In this document: positions 24,370-32,622 of the stretch, piece after piece | How positions within the stretch are numbered: position 1 is the first letter of the stretch | Layout: every line of letters begins with the position of its first letter | The notes under the pieces: model-generated | What the model was told of the DNA's origin: nothing | The model's input: the letters and a program-made list of their open reading frames with translations, nothing else | The model's database searches: none | Origin: Polaribacter septentrionalilitoris | GTDB lineage: Bacteria > Bacteroidota > Bacteroidia > Flavobacteriales > Flavobacteriaceae | Assembly: GCF_009832745.1 (NCBI RefSeq) | Contig: NZ_VRMJ01000049.1 | Coordinates: 1-42,416, forward strand | DNA: 42,416 nt | Direction of reading: 5' to 3' | Made by a program: the position numbers and the translations under genes

Positions 24370-25071
24370 TTAAGATTTATCTACCAACCGAAATCCTTCT
24401 CCGTGGATATTTAAAATCTCTACATTTTCGTCTTTTTTAAGATATTTACGAAGTTTTGCAATATATACATCCATACTTCTAGAGGTAAAATAATTGTCAT
24501 CTCTCCATATTTTAGTTAACGCCAATTCACGAGGCATTAAATCATTTTTATGAATGGCTAACATGCGTAACAACTTACTCTCTTTTGGAGATAATTTTGT
24601 TGGTTCACCTTCTTCACCTATAGATAAATGACGTAATTTAGAATTAAAGAAGAACCCTCCAATAGTAAACTCAAACTGTTCTGATTCTGCAGATTTGTCT
24701 GTATCTTTTCTTTGCAAGATTGCTTTAATTTTATGCAACAATACTTCAGAATCAAAAGGTTTATTCAAATAATCATCTGCACCAACAGAATATCCTTTTA
24801 ACACATCTTCTTTTAACGTTTTTGCTGTTAAGAAAATAATTGGCACTTCTTTGTTAGTACTTCTAATATCTTGTGCTAAAGAAAAACCATCTTTTCTTGG
24901 CATCATTACATCTAAAATACACAAGTCATAATCGCTGTTTTTAAACATGATTAAACCTTCTATACCATCTTTAGCATGTGTTACATTGTAATCATTTAAA
25001 GACAAATAATCTTTTAAGACTGTTCCAAAATTTGGATCATCTTCTACTAATAAAATTTTTTTACTTCCCAT
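24370..25071 (-). CDS. OmpR-family response regulator
   Basis: A 233-residue two-domain regulator. The receiver (1-120) has Asp11/Asp12, the phospho-acceptor Asp54 in CILDVMMPRKDG, Thr82 and Lys104 (LNKPF). The C-terminal winged helix (about 135-230) contains LSPKESKLLRMLAIHKNDLMPRE and RSMDVYIAKLRKYL. It lies 10 bases after the sensor kinase gene and is surely its partner. The pair resembles the RprXY two-component systems of Bacteroides; regulated genes are unknown. All phosphotransfer residues are intact. Confidence 0.9.
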   Translation of the reverse strand: MGSKKILLVEDDPNFGTVLKDYLSLNDYNVTHAKDGIEGLIMFKNSDYDLCILDVMMPRKDGFSLAQDIRSTNKEVPIIFLTAKTLKEDVLKGYSVGADDYLNKPFDSEVLLHKIKAILQRKDTDKSAESEQFEFTIGGFFFNSKLRHLSIGEEGEPTKLSPKESKLLRMLAIHKNDLMPRELALTKIWRDDNYFTSRSMDVYIAKLRKYLKKDENVEILNIHGEGFRLVDKS

Positions 25072-25081
25072 CTTATACTTT

Positions 25082-26650
25082 TTAAATTAACGGTAATTTT
25101 ACTGTGAATGTACTTCCTTTACCTTTTTCACTTTCTACAAAAACTGAGCCATGATGCTTATCTACAATCTCTTTCACATAAGCTAGTCCCAGTCCATGAC
25201 CTTTTACATCATGTATATTTCCTTTTTGTTCTCTATAGAATTTATCAAAAACTTGTTTTTGTACAACTTTGCTCATACCAATACCTTCATCTTTAATTTT
25301 TACGAGAAAAAACTTATTGGTACTTTCTGTGTAAACATCAATTTTAGGTGCTCCTTCTGAGTATTTTAATGCATTTTCTAGTATGTTTACAATTACATTT
25401 GTTAGGTGAAATGAATTACCCGATATTTCTGATGTAATTGCCTCAAAATGAGAATCTAGTTTACCTTTTCTATCATCAACTAACAAACTTACATGCATCA
25501 TTGCATCTTCTATAATGTCGTGCATATCAATAGTTTCCTTACTAATTTCTATCTGGTTTTTTTCTAATCTAGAAATTCTAAGTACATTTTCTACTTGAGA
25601 ATGCATTCGTTTATTTTCATCTCTTATCATTTTTACATAGCGCAAAACCTTATCATCATCACCTAAAATCTTTGGATTTTTTATTGAATCTAAAGCCAAA
25701 TTAATGGTAGCTATTGGTGTTTTGAACTCATGCGTCATATTATTGATAAAATCTGTTTTTATTTCTGATATCTTTTTTTGTCTTATTAATTGATACAATG
25801 AACTAGAAAAAGCAATAATAATGATGAATATAAAAAACAATGACAATAATAAAATTCCAGAAATACCTGATAAAATATGTTCATTTTTTGATGGAAATGA
25901 AACATATAATTTATATTCTAAATTTCCGTTTGTATCATACATAAAAGGATAATCATAACTTTCTTTTGTATTGATTGTATAATACCCAGATTTTAGTTTT
26001 GTTGCTAAACCATCTTTACTATACACACCATATTTAAAATCTAAATTGATATTTCTTTTAACTAATTCTTCTTTTATAGTTAATGATAATTCTCTATTGC
26101 TAATTCTTTGATGAATTGGTTTTCTACTCAAAAAATCTCTAAAGACTTCCTTATACTCTGCATTTGCTAACTGAGGCAGTCTTTTTGAATATGAAAACCT
26201 CGTTTCATCAACAGATGTAAAAGAATTGTCTAAACCTTTTATTAATCTTGATTGAAAAAAATCTTTCTTACCAGAAACTCTTTTTAAAATAATAGAATCA
26301 TTATCTAAAAAATCTACAGGAAGTTTAAAATTTTCTTCTAAAATAGTGGCTCCAAAAGTAAATTTTTGTTTAGTTGCTGTATCAATTTGTTGAAAAAAGT
26401 AATTTCTAATTTGTGCTCTATCAGCTCTACCTTTATCTTTGATTAAACTTGCAACTAACTTTTCGAATTCTGCTTCTTCTCTTAGTTTGACTCTTTCTGA
26501 AACACTACCTAAAGATTTCTGAACTTCATTCTTAAATTGCTCTTGTTTACTAGCTAATGCATTGTTGATCCAAAACACCTGAACTGCGATGATTCCTATC
26601 AACGAGATACTCATTAAAACAACGATAAGAATAAACATCTTTTTCCTCAT
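25082..26650 (-). CDS. Membrane sensor histidine kinase
   Basis: A 522-residue kinase with a first membrane helix (about 7-27), a periplasmic sensor region of about 230 residues with no recognised domain, a second membrane helix (about 262-288), a dimerisation and phosphoacceptor helix with His307 in NNMTHEFKTPIATI, and a catalytic ATPase domain (N-box NVIVNILENALKY about 418-430, G1 DEGIGMS 454-460, G2 GHGLGLAYV 484-492). No HAMP domain is evident between the second helix and the H-box. It is immediately upstream of its response regulator on the minus strand. A TAACTTTG box ends 4 nt before its ATG, suggesting a leaderless mRNA. It resembles RprX-type kinases of Bacteroidota; the signal is unknown. 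Confidence 0.9.
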   Translation of the reverse strand: MRKKMFILIVVLMSISLIGIIAVQVFWINNALASKQEQFKNEVQKSLGSVSERVKLREEAEFEKLVASLIKDKGRADRAQIRNYFFQQIDTATKQKFTFGATILEENFKLPVDFLDNDSIILKRVSGKKDFFQSRLIKGLDNSFTSVDETRFSYSKRLPQLANAEYKEVFRDFLSRKPIHQRISNRELSLTIKEELVKRNINLDFKYGVYSKDGLATKLKSGYYTINTKESYDYPFMYDTNGNLEYKLYVSFPSKNEHILSGISGILLLSLFFIFIIIIAFSSSLYQLIRQKKISEIKTDFINNMTHEFKTPIATINLALDSIKNPKILGDDDKVLRYVKMIRDENKRMHSQVENVLRISRLEKNQIEISKETIDMHDIIEDAMMHVSLLVDDRKGKLDSHFEAITSEISGNSFHLTNVIVNILENALKYSEGAPKIDVYTESTNKFFLVKIKDEGIGMSKVVQKQVFDKFYREQKGNIHDVKGHGLGLAYVKEIVDKHHGSVFVESEKGKGSTFTVKLPLI

Positions 26651-26654
26651 AAAT

Positions 26655-26662
26655 CAAAGTTA
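26655..26662 (-). promoter_or_regulatory. -7 box 4 nt before the sensor kinase start
   Basis: CAAAGTTA on the plus strand is TAACTTTG on the minus strand, an exact TAnnTTTG match ending 4 nt before the ATG at 26650. It implies that the kinase-regulator pair has its own leaderless transcript separate from coaE. Confidence 0.45.
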
Positions 26663-26759
26663 ATACTTTCAAAAATTGATTTTAAGGTTTTTAACCTAAA
26701 TTAACGATTTAGATTAAAATTTAAGTATTTTTTAACAAAAATGTTGAATTTTACGAAAT

Positions 26760-27350
26760 CTAAAACATCTTTTCTGTTAAAATATTATGGATTTTATTAA
26801 CCTGTATTTTAGTAGTTTCAAGGTCAAAATTATAAATAACGTAATGAGATTGTAGCAATTTTTTATCTTCTAAATACTGATTTTTCATCCTATCGATAAC
26901 AGCTTCTTTTGTAGAGTTATCTCGCTGTATAGTTCTTTGAATTCTTGTTTCTAAATCAACAAAAACTGTGATGATAAAATCGCAATGCAAACTACTTTTA
27001 CTTTCAAAAAGAATTGCATTTTCGTACAAAACATAATCCTTATTTAAGTTTAAGGCTACAAATTCTTTAAAATGTTTTTTTACTTCAGGATGCACAATTG
27101 AATTCAACTGTTTGAGTTTATTTTTATCCTTAAAAACAATATTAGAGATAAACGCTCTGTTAAGTCCTTCTGTATCATAAGCTTGAACACCAAAAAGTTT
27201 TGTAATTTTAGTTCTAATTGTTTTTGAAGTTACCATTAATTTTTTGGCTTCATCATCTGCATGGTAAATCGCTATATTTCCAAAAGTTTTAAAAAGTTTT
27301 GCTACTGTTGTTTTCCCACTACCAATTCCTCCTGTTAAACCTACAATCAT
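26760..27350 (-). CDS. coaE: Dephospho-CoA kinase
   Basis: Last step of coenzyme A synthesis: phosphorylates the 3'-OH of dephospho-CoA with ATP. The protein has 196 residues, the normal size. A P-loop at residues 7-14 (GGIGSGKT) is followed by IYHADDEAKKLM, with the substrate-binding Asp pair, VHPEVKKHFKEF, VLYENAILFESK and RIQRTIQRD with lid arginines. It begins one base after the stop of the YbbR-like gene, so the two are co-transcribed. Confidence 0.92.
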   Translation of the reverse strand: MIVGLTGGIGSGKTTVAKLFKTFGNIAIYHADDEAKKLMVTSKTIRTKITKLFGVQAYDTEGLNRAFISNIVFKDKNKLKQLNSIVHPEVKKHFKEFVALNLNKDYVLYENAILFESKSSLHCDFIITVFVDLETRIQRTIQRDNSTKEAVIDRMKNQYLEDKKLLQSHYVIYNFDLETTKIQVNKIHNILTEKMF

Positions 27351-27351
27351 G

Positions 27352-28290
27352 CTATTTTTGAATTAAATAATCAATCTTACTAGGTATTAATTTAACACTT
27401 TTTAAAAAAGGTGGTTTTTTTATAATTTTTGGAATCAAATAATTCAAATTGTTATTCTCAGCCGTTTTATAATCACATTTTATCTGAAAAGAATCTTCAT
27501 CTATTTTATTAAAATTAGACAAAGCTACCACATAAACAACCTCCACTTTTTTCACTAAAGTATTTATGGTAATATTTTCTGGTAAATTTAGGATTTCAAC
27601 ATCCACTAATAAACTTCCTTCTGTAAATTTTTCTACTTTACCTGCAACAGTAACTTTAGCTATGTTAAAACGAACATTTTTTAAATTATTCGATTTAACA
27701 ATAGCAACTTCTCGAGAAAAATCTTCTTTAACATCAGACAATTTTATAGGTTCTAACTGAATGCTCTTAAGGTTCTTAATTTGATTCTCTGGCCCAGAAA
27801 CTAAAACACTATCAGGTTGCATTTGTATTGAGGACGATAAATCATACCCTACATGATAATCAATTTTAACATCAGCAACAATTGGCAACTTTTTAGTTTG
27901 TAAACTTCCCAAATTTAAAAACAAAGAATCTTTAGCAATTTGCTGTAAGTTTACACCAATAGACAACTGTTTTTGGATAGCTGTTTTATAACTTCTTGTT
28001 AAAAGATAATAGGTAGATTTTTTCTTTCTATTTAGAGAACTCGCGTCTAAAACAATCTGTTTTTGTTTAAATTTAGTAAGCGCAATTTTAAATCCTGAAG
28101 CTTTTATAGTTACTTCTAACTGTTTAAGTGGTTCTTTTTGTAGTAGTAAGTTTTGAGGTATGTTCTCATATGCTATCGGCAGAATAATTGAAGTTGTATA
28201 TTCTTTAGACATTGTGATTAAAATCCATATTAAAATTGACACACACAAAAAACCAATAAAACTTTTAGAAACTCCTTTACTTTTTTTCAA
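27352..28290 (-). CDS. YbbR-like (CdaR-type) membrane-anchored protein
   Basis: A 312-residue protein with one N-terminal membrane helix (about 9-27, FIGFLCVSILIWILITM) and an extracytoplasmic region of YbbR-type beta repeats (motifs such as PDSVLVSGPENQIKNL and QLEVTIKASGF). In Firmicutes YbbR/CdaR proteins regulate the diadenylate cyclase CdaA, but no cyclase gene is adjacent here, so that role is uncertain. It sits between a strong terminator and coaE, a gene pairing I recall from other Bacteroidota. No -7 box was found upstream. Confidence 0.75.
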   Translation of the reverse strand: MKKSKGVSKSFIGFLCVSILIWILITMSKEYTTSIILPIAYENIPQNLLLQKEPLKQLEVTIKASGFKIALTKFKQKQIVLDASSLNRKKKSTYYLLTRSYKTAIQKQLSIGVNLQQIAKDSLFLNLGSLQTKKLPIVADVKIDYHVGYDLSSSIQMQPDSVLVSGPENQIKNLKSIQLEPIKLSDVKEDFSREVAIVKSNNLKNVRFNIAKVTVAGKVEKFTEGSLLVDVEILNLPENITINTLVKKVEVVYVVALSNFNKIDEDSFQIKCDYKTAENNNLNYLIPKIIKKPPFLKSVKLIPSKIDYLIQK

Positions 28291-28336
28291 ACCTTGGTTT
28301 ATATTTTATTGCAAGCTACATAAAACCTCTTAAAAA

Positions 28337-28373
28337 AAAAAGTGAGTTTTTGATTTACAAAAACTCACTTTTT
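28337..28373 (-). terminator. Strong terminator after yajC
   Basis: AAAAAGTGAGTTTTTG (28337-28352) pairs perfectly over 16 bp with CAAAAACTCACTTTTT (28358-28373) around ATTTA. The A-run on the left gives a T-run in the minus transcript. It separates nusB-DUF1573-yajC from ybbR-coaE. Confidence 0.9.
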
Positions 28374-28390
28374 AATTTGTAGAAATCTAC

Positions 28391-28711
28391 TTATTTTTTT
28401 GCTGGTGTGTTGAGTTTTTTACTCAATTCCATAGAAATAGCAGAACGTTCAAATCTAATTTTTCCAGCTCCAGTTTCAATGGTAACTGTATTATCAGAAC
28501 TATTCACTTCTACTATTTTACCATGAATACCACTAGAAGTAATCACTTTTGTTCCTTTTTTTATTTCAGCTTGAAATGCTTTTTCCTTCTTTTGACGATT
28601 CATTTGAGGTCTTATCATAAAGAAATAAAACACAACTATGATTGCTAAAAAAGGTAACATACTCATTAAGCTACCTGCAGCTTCTTGTAAAGCTATTACT
28701 GTAAATATCAT
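28391..28711 (-). CDS. yajC: Preprotein translocase subunit YajC
   Basis: Accessory subunit of the SecDF-YajC complex that assists SecYEG export. The protein has 106 residues. One membrane helix (about 14-33, LAIIVVFYFFMIRPQ) with the hallmark FMIRPQ exit motif is followed by a basic stretch (MNRQKKEKAFQAEIKKG) and a small beta domain (TKVITSSGIHGKIVEV). Its ATG shares one base with the stop of the DUF1573 gene (TAATG). It closes an operon before a strong terminator. Confidence 0.93.
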   Translation of the reverse strand: MIFTVIALQEAAGSLMSMLPFLAIIVVFYFFMIRPQMNRQKKEKAFQAEIKKGTKVITSSGIHGKIVEVNSSDNTVTIETGAGKIRFERSAISMELSKKLNTPAKK

Positions 28712-29175
28712 TATTTTTTTGACTTTGGTGTTACAGAACCTTTTAATGTTAATACCTCTCTACCAGATTCTGTGTTGGTAGTTAAAGTAACTGTTTTTTG
28801 CTGTCTATTAGGTTTTCCTGAAGTATTAAATTTTACTTTAACGTCTCCTGTTTCTCCTGGCTTAATAGGCGCCTTTGGCCAAACAGGAACAGTACAACCA
28901 CATGAACCTTGTGCGTTGGTAATTACTAAATCTGTTTTACCTGTATTAGTAACTTTAAATACAGTTTCAACAATATCGCCTTCATTTACTGTTCCAAAAT
29001 CATAGATTTTTTGATTTAAAGAAATTGATGCTGTTCCTTTTTTAATATTTGCATCTCTTACGGCTGCATTATTTAAATTTTCTTTATTAATTTTTTTTGT
29101 AGCATCTATGTTTTTACATCCTGTAAAAAATAATACTGAAGCAAATGACAATGCTATAAATGTAATTTTTTTCAT
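28711..29175 (-). CDS. DUF1573 lipoprotein
   Basis: A 154-residue lipoprotein with a type II signal peptide and lipobox FTGC (Cys20). Residues about 45-150 form a DUF1573 beta-sandwich (ASH/MSP-like) with the family motif TDLVITNAQGSCGCTVPVWP, including the conserved CGC pair, and PIKPGETGDVKVKF. Such proteins are common in Bacteroidota envelopes; the function is undefined. It is translationally coupled to yajC and lies after nusB, so expression is likely linked to export genes. Confidence 0.85.
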   Translation of the reverse strand: MKKITFIALSFASVLFFTGCKNIDATKKINKENLNNAAVRDANIKKGTASISLNQKIYDFGTVNEGDIVETVFKVTNTGKTDLVITNAQGSCGCTVPVWPKAPIKPGETGDVKVKFNTSGKPNRQQKTVTLTTNTESGREVLTLKGSVTPKSKK

Positions 29176-29226
29176 AATATTTAAATTTCTGTAAAAGTAA
29201 ATAAATTAATATCTAGAAACAATATT

Positions 29227-30165
29227 TTATAATAAACCTCTACCTATTTTAACGATTCTTTTATTTTTGATAAACTCCTTAGATATTCTATCTAAAACAC
29301 CATTTATAAAGTAACTACTTTTCTCAGTTGAATAGTCTTTTGAGATTTCTATGTACTCATTGATAGTAACTTTTGTTGGGATAGATGGAAAATGTAAAAA
29401 TTCTGATATTGCCATTTTAATTAAAATCAAATCAATATCTGCAATTCTTTCTTTTTCCCAATTCGGAGTTTTCTCTTCAATATCTTTTTCGTATCCTGTA
29501 TGTTTTAATATTGTTTTCTTATATAACTTAGAAACAAATTCTTCATCATCTGAATCTTTATATAAATTACCCAAAACAAAAATATTGTTTGGTTTACACT
29601 TACTTAAAGATTTCACCACCCAAGTATTTACAAAAGGAATATCATCTACCCAAGAAATCATTTTATCTTCATAATATTCTGCTAATTTTTCATTAGGAGC
29701 AATAATTTCCTTAAAAAAATCAATGGCGAAAGCTTTGTCTATTTTATATGAATCTTCAATTGTATTCAAGTATTTTTTATACAAATCACTTTTTTGTAAT
29801 TCGTCAAAAATAATTTTTACATATTCATCATCTAACTCCCAATTTCTCAAATTATTGATTTCTATATAACCTTCTATACTGATGCTTTCTGCAATAGAAT
29901 TAATTACTTTGTTTTCAATAAATTTTGTATTAGGTTTTAAATCTTCTTGAGTTGCAAGAATTTTCTTCTTAGAAAGAGCAATTTTTTTTGCTGCTAGTTT
30001 TTGTACTTCTACCATTAAAAGTAGGTTTAAAACGTACAAATCCAACATTTTTAAAATACTATGTTTTAAAAATTTTTCTTCTTTGACAATATCGTCGTTG
30101 TGAGATTGGAGTGTTGCGTAAAGAGATTGCATTACTTTAACTCGAATATGTCTTCTGTTTATCAT
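29227..30165 (-). CDS. nusB: Transcription antitermination protein NusB, long Bacteroidota form
   Basis: Binds boxA RNA with NusE/S10 in rRNA antitermination complexes. The protein has 312 residues, about twice the E. coli protein, as usual in Bacteroidota. It begins MINRRHIRVKVMQSLYA, a typical NusB N-terminus. The C-terminal part (about 180-305) carries the canonical WEKERIADIDLILIKMAISEFL and KVTINEYIEISKDYSTEKSSYFINGVLDRI. The extra central segment is helical and of unknown role. A TATTTTTG box lies 29 nt upstream, divergent from the ABC transporter gene. Confidence 0.9.
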   Translation of the reverse strand: MINRRHIRVKVMQSLYATLQSHNDDIVKEEKFLKHSILKMLDLYVLNLLLMVEVQKLAAKKIALSKKKILATQEDLKPNTKFIENKVINSIAESISIEGYIEINNLRNWELDDEYVKIIFDELQKSDLYKKYLNTIEDSYKIDKAFAIDFFKEIIAPNEKLAEYYEDKMISWVDDIPFVNTWVVKSLSKCKPNNIFVLGNLYKDSDDEEFVSKLYKKTILKHTGYEKDIEEKTPNWEKERIADIDLILIKMAISEFLHFPSIPTKVTINEYIEISKDYSTEKSSYFINGVLDRISKEFIKNKRIVKIGRGLL

Positions 30166-30194
30166 TATAAAGAACTTATCATAAAATTGCGCTG

Positions 30195-30202
30195 CAAAAA
30201 TA
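30195..30202 (-). promoter_or_regulatory. -7 box of the nusB operon
   Basis: CAAAAATA on the plus strand is TATTTTTG on the minus strand, an exact TAnnTTTG match ending 29 nt before nusB. Confidence 0.5.
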
Positions 30203-30272
30203 GTATTATTTTATTTTTATTCTCTAACCTTTTTTAATTCTTTTTTAAGAAAAAGTATTGTGGTTAATCTTG

Positions 30273-30280
30273 TATCTTCG
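30273..30280 (+). promoter_or_regulatory. -7 box of the ABC half-transporter
   Basis: TATCTTCG (TAnnTTYG) ends 31 nt before the preferred TTG start at 30312. A TTG start at 30258 would lie upstream of the box and is therefore unlikely. Confidence 0.45.
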
Positions 30281-30311
30281 TGCTTTATTTCCTTTTTACA
30301 AATTATTTCTT

Positions 30312-32066
30312 TTGAAAGAACTAAAATATATAAATAAGTATTTTTCCAAGTACAAATGGAGAATACTAATTGGGCTTTTAATTACGATATTATCAAAGCT
30401 TTTAGCCTTAAAAGTTCCTCAAATTGTTGGGGATTCTCTAAATGTTGTTGAAGATTATCAAGATGGCATTATTAAAGATATTGCTGTTGTTAAAGATGAA
30501 CTTCTTTTTAATGTATTAATTATAGTTGGTGTAGCATTACTTTCTGGTTTTTTTACTTTTTTAATGAGGCAAACAATTATTGTTACTTCTAGATTGATAG
30601 AATTCGATTTGAAAAACGAGATTTATCAACAATACCAAAGATTATCACTTAATTTTTACAAAAAAAATAGAACTGGAGATTTAATGAATAGAATCTCTGA
30701 AGATGTTTCTAAAGTAAGAATGTATGTTGGACCTGCAATTATGTACAGTATGAACATGATTGTGCTTTTTGCAGTTGGTTTTACACAAATGATTAGTATT
30801 GATGTAAAACTAACACTATACACGCTAATTCCTTTTCCTTTATTGTCAATTTCAATCTTTGTATTGAGTAAGGTAATTCATAAAAGAAGTACTATTGTTC
30901 AACAATATTTATCTAAACTCACCACTTTTAATCAGGAGTTTTTCTCCGGAATTAATGTTGTAAAATCGTACGGAATAGAAAAATCAATCATTAAAGATTT
31001 TGATGAAATTGCCAATGAAAGTAAAGAAAAAAACATCAATTTACACAAAGCCAATGCGTTGTTTTTTCCTTTAATGATTCTCTTAATTGGGATTAGTAAC
31101 TTACTCGTAATTTATATTGGAGGACAACAATATATTAATAATGAGATACAAATAGGAACCATCATTGAGTTTATGTTGTATGTAAATATTTTAACATGGC
31201 CAGTTGCTGTTGTGGGCTGGGTAACTTCTATGGTTCAGCAAGCAGAGGCTTCTCAATTAAGAATTAATGAATTTTTAAAACAGGTTCCAGAAATTCAGAA
31301 TAACAATACTGATAGCGCTAACATTAATGGTAATATTGATTTTAAAAATGTAACTTTCACCTACGATGACACCAATATTACCGCCTTAAAAGACATTAGT
31401 TTTTCTGTAAAACCTGGTGAAACTATGGCTATTTTAGGAAAAACAGGCTCAGGAAAATCTACAATTATAGAACTTATTGCAAGATTGTATGATATTGACA
31501 ATGGGGCTATTTTATTAGACAAAACCAACATCAAAGAAGTAAATTTAGACGATTTAAGAAGTCAGATTGGTTTTGTACCTCAAGATCCTTTTTTGTTTTC
31601 TGATACCATTAGTAATAATATTAAATTTGGAAAAGAAGAAGCTACCGAAGAAGAAATAACTACAGCCGCAAAAAATGCAGATGTACATAAAAATATTATT
31701 GATTTTCCTAAAGGATATGATACAATTCTAGGAGAACGTGGTGTTACGCTTTCTGGCGGACAAAAGCAACGTGTATCTATTGCGAGAGCAATTATCAAAA
31801 AACCAAAAATCTTAATTTTTGACGATTGTTTATCGGCTGTAGATACAGAAACAGAAGAAAAAATCTTATCTAATTTAGAGCGAATTTCTAAAAATATTAC
31901 CACTTTTATCATCAGTCATAGAGTTTCATCAGCAAAAAACACAGATAAAATTATTGTTTTAGATGACGGAAAAATCACTCAACAAGGAACTCATAATCAA
32001 CTAATAACAGAAGAAGGCTATTACAAAGAGTTGTATGATCAACAACTTTTAGAAAAAGAAATTTAA
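30312..32066 (+). CDS. ABC transporter, fused membrane and ATPase domains (half-transporter)
   Basis: An exporter-type half-transporter, probably homodimeric, 584 residues from the TTG at 30312 (MKELKYINKYFSKYKWRI, a start I recall from flavobacterial homologues). Six membrane helices occupy about residues 20-300. The nucleotide-binding domain has Walker A GKTGSGKS (376-383), signature LSGGQKQR (480-487) and Walker B LIFDDCLSAVD with Asp504. The residue after it, normally catalytic Glu, is Asp505. That DD form occurs in MdlA/MdlB-type and other asymmetric exporters, but no partner half-transporter is adjacent. The substrate is unknown; lipid or drug export is typical of the family. Confidence 0.88.
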   Translation: MKELKYINKYFSKYKWRILIGLLITILSKLLALKVPQIVGDSLNVVEDYQDGIIKDIAVVKDELLFNVLIIVGVALLSGFFTFLMRQTIIVTSRLIEFDLKNEIYQQYQRLSLNFYKKNRTGDLMNRISEDVSKVRMYVGPAIMYSMNMIVLFAVGFTQMISIDVKLTLYTLIPFPLLSISIFVLSKVIHKRSTIVQQYLSKLTTFNQEFFSGINVVKSYGIEKSIIKDFDEIANESKEKNINLHKANALFFPLMILLIGISNLLVIYIGGQQYINNEIQIGTIIEFMLYVNILTWPVAVVGWVTSMVQQAEASQLRINEFLKQVPEIQNNNTDSANINGNIDFKNVTFTYDDTNITALKDISFSVKPGETMAILGKTGSGKSTIIELIARLYDIDNGAILLDKTNIKEVNLDDLRSQIGFVPQDPFLFSDTISNNIKFGKEEATEEEITTAAKNADVHKNIIDFPKGYDTILGERGVTLSGGQKQRVSIARAIIKKPKILIFDDCLSAVDTETEEKILSNLERISKNITTFIISHRVSSAKNTDKIIVLDDGKITQQGTHNQLITEEGYYKELYDQQLLEKEI

Positions 32067-32075
32067 TCTTTAACA

Positions 32076-32104
32076 TTGCTACATAAAATATTTTGTTAGA
32101 TTTG
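32076..32104 (+). promoter_or_regulatory. Promoter of the PUR-family gene
   Basis: TTG (32076-32078) and TAGATTTG (32097-32104) are separated by 18 nt. The gene starts 44 nt beyond the -7 box, so it is likely transcribed separately from the ABC gene. Confidence 0.5.
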
Positions 32105-32147
32105 TTCAGTATAACAAACATATTATAATTACTATTTTAAGAAAATT

Positions 32148-32507
32148 ATGGCAGAGAGAGTTGAACAGGAAGAAATTTTTTCACAAGTATTAAGAGCAGG
32201 AAGAAGAACTTATTTTTTTGATGTTAGAGCAACAAAAGCAGACGATTACTACTTAACTGTTACCGAGAGTAAAAAATTTACACATGATGATGGTTCTTTT
32301 CATTATCAAAAACACAAAATTTACTTATACAAAGAAGATTTTTCTGAATTTAAAGAAATGTTAGCGAAAGCAACAGATTATATTTTAGAAGAAAAAGGTA
32401 GCGAAGTAATTAGTGAACGTCATCAAAAAGACTTTAAAAAGGAAGAAACTACTGAAGAAACTACATCTTCAAAAAGTTTTACAGACGTTTCTTTTGACGA
32501 TATATAG
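32148..32507 (+). CDS. PUR-family DNA/RNA-binding protein (DUF3276)
   Basis: A 119-residue protein of the PUR family, bacterial relatives of Pur-alpha, nearly universal in Bacteroidota. It starts MAERVEQEEIFSQVLRAGRR, followed by TYFFDVRATKADDYYLTVTESKKF and a KHKIYLYKEDFSEFKEML PUR repeat (about residues 18-85). The tail is acidic, Thr/Ser-rich and probably disordered. In Borrelia the related protein binds nucleic acids and affects translation. The target here is unknown. It has its own promoter and ends at a terminator shared with menF. Confidence 0.88.
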   Translation: MAERVEQEEIFSQVLRAGRRTYFFDVRATKADDYYLTVTESKKFTHDDGSFHYQKHKIYLYKEDFSEFKEMLAKATDYILEEKGSEVISERHQKDFKKEETTEETTSSKSFTDVSFDDI

Positions 32508-32587
32508 CACACATTTACTATTTCTGGTGAAACAGTTAAAAAGCTGTTTTATCGTAAATTATTCAATTCAAATTCAATTACGCAATT

Positions 32588-32620
32588 AAAAAACTACAAG
32601 TTTATTCTTGTGGTTTTTTT
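32588..32620. terminator. Bidirectional terminator between the PUR gene and menF
   Basis: AAAAAACTACAAG (32588-32600) pairs with CTTGTGGTTTTTT (32607-32619, one T-G pair) around TTTATT. A- and T-runs flank the stem, so it can act in both directions. Confidence 0.85.
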
Positions 32621-32622
32621 AT

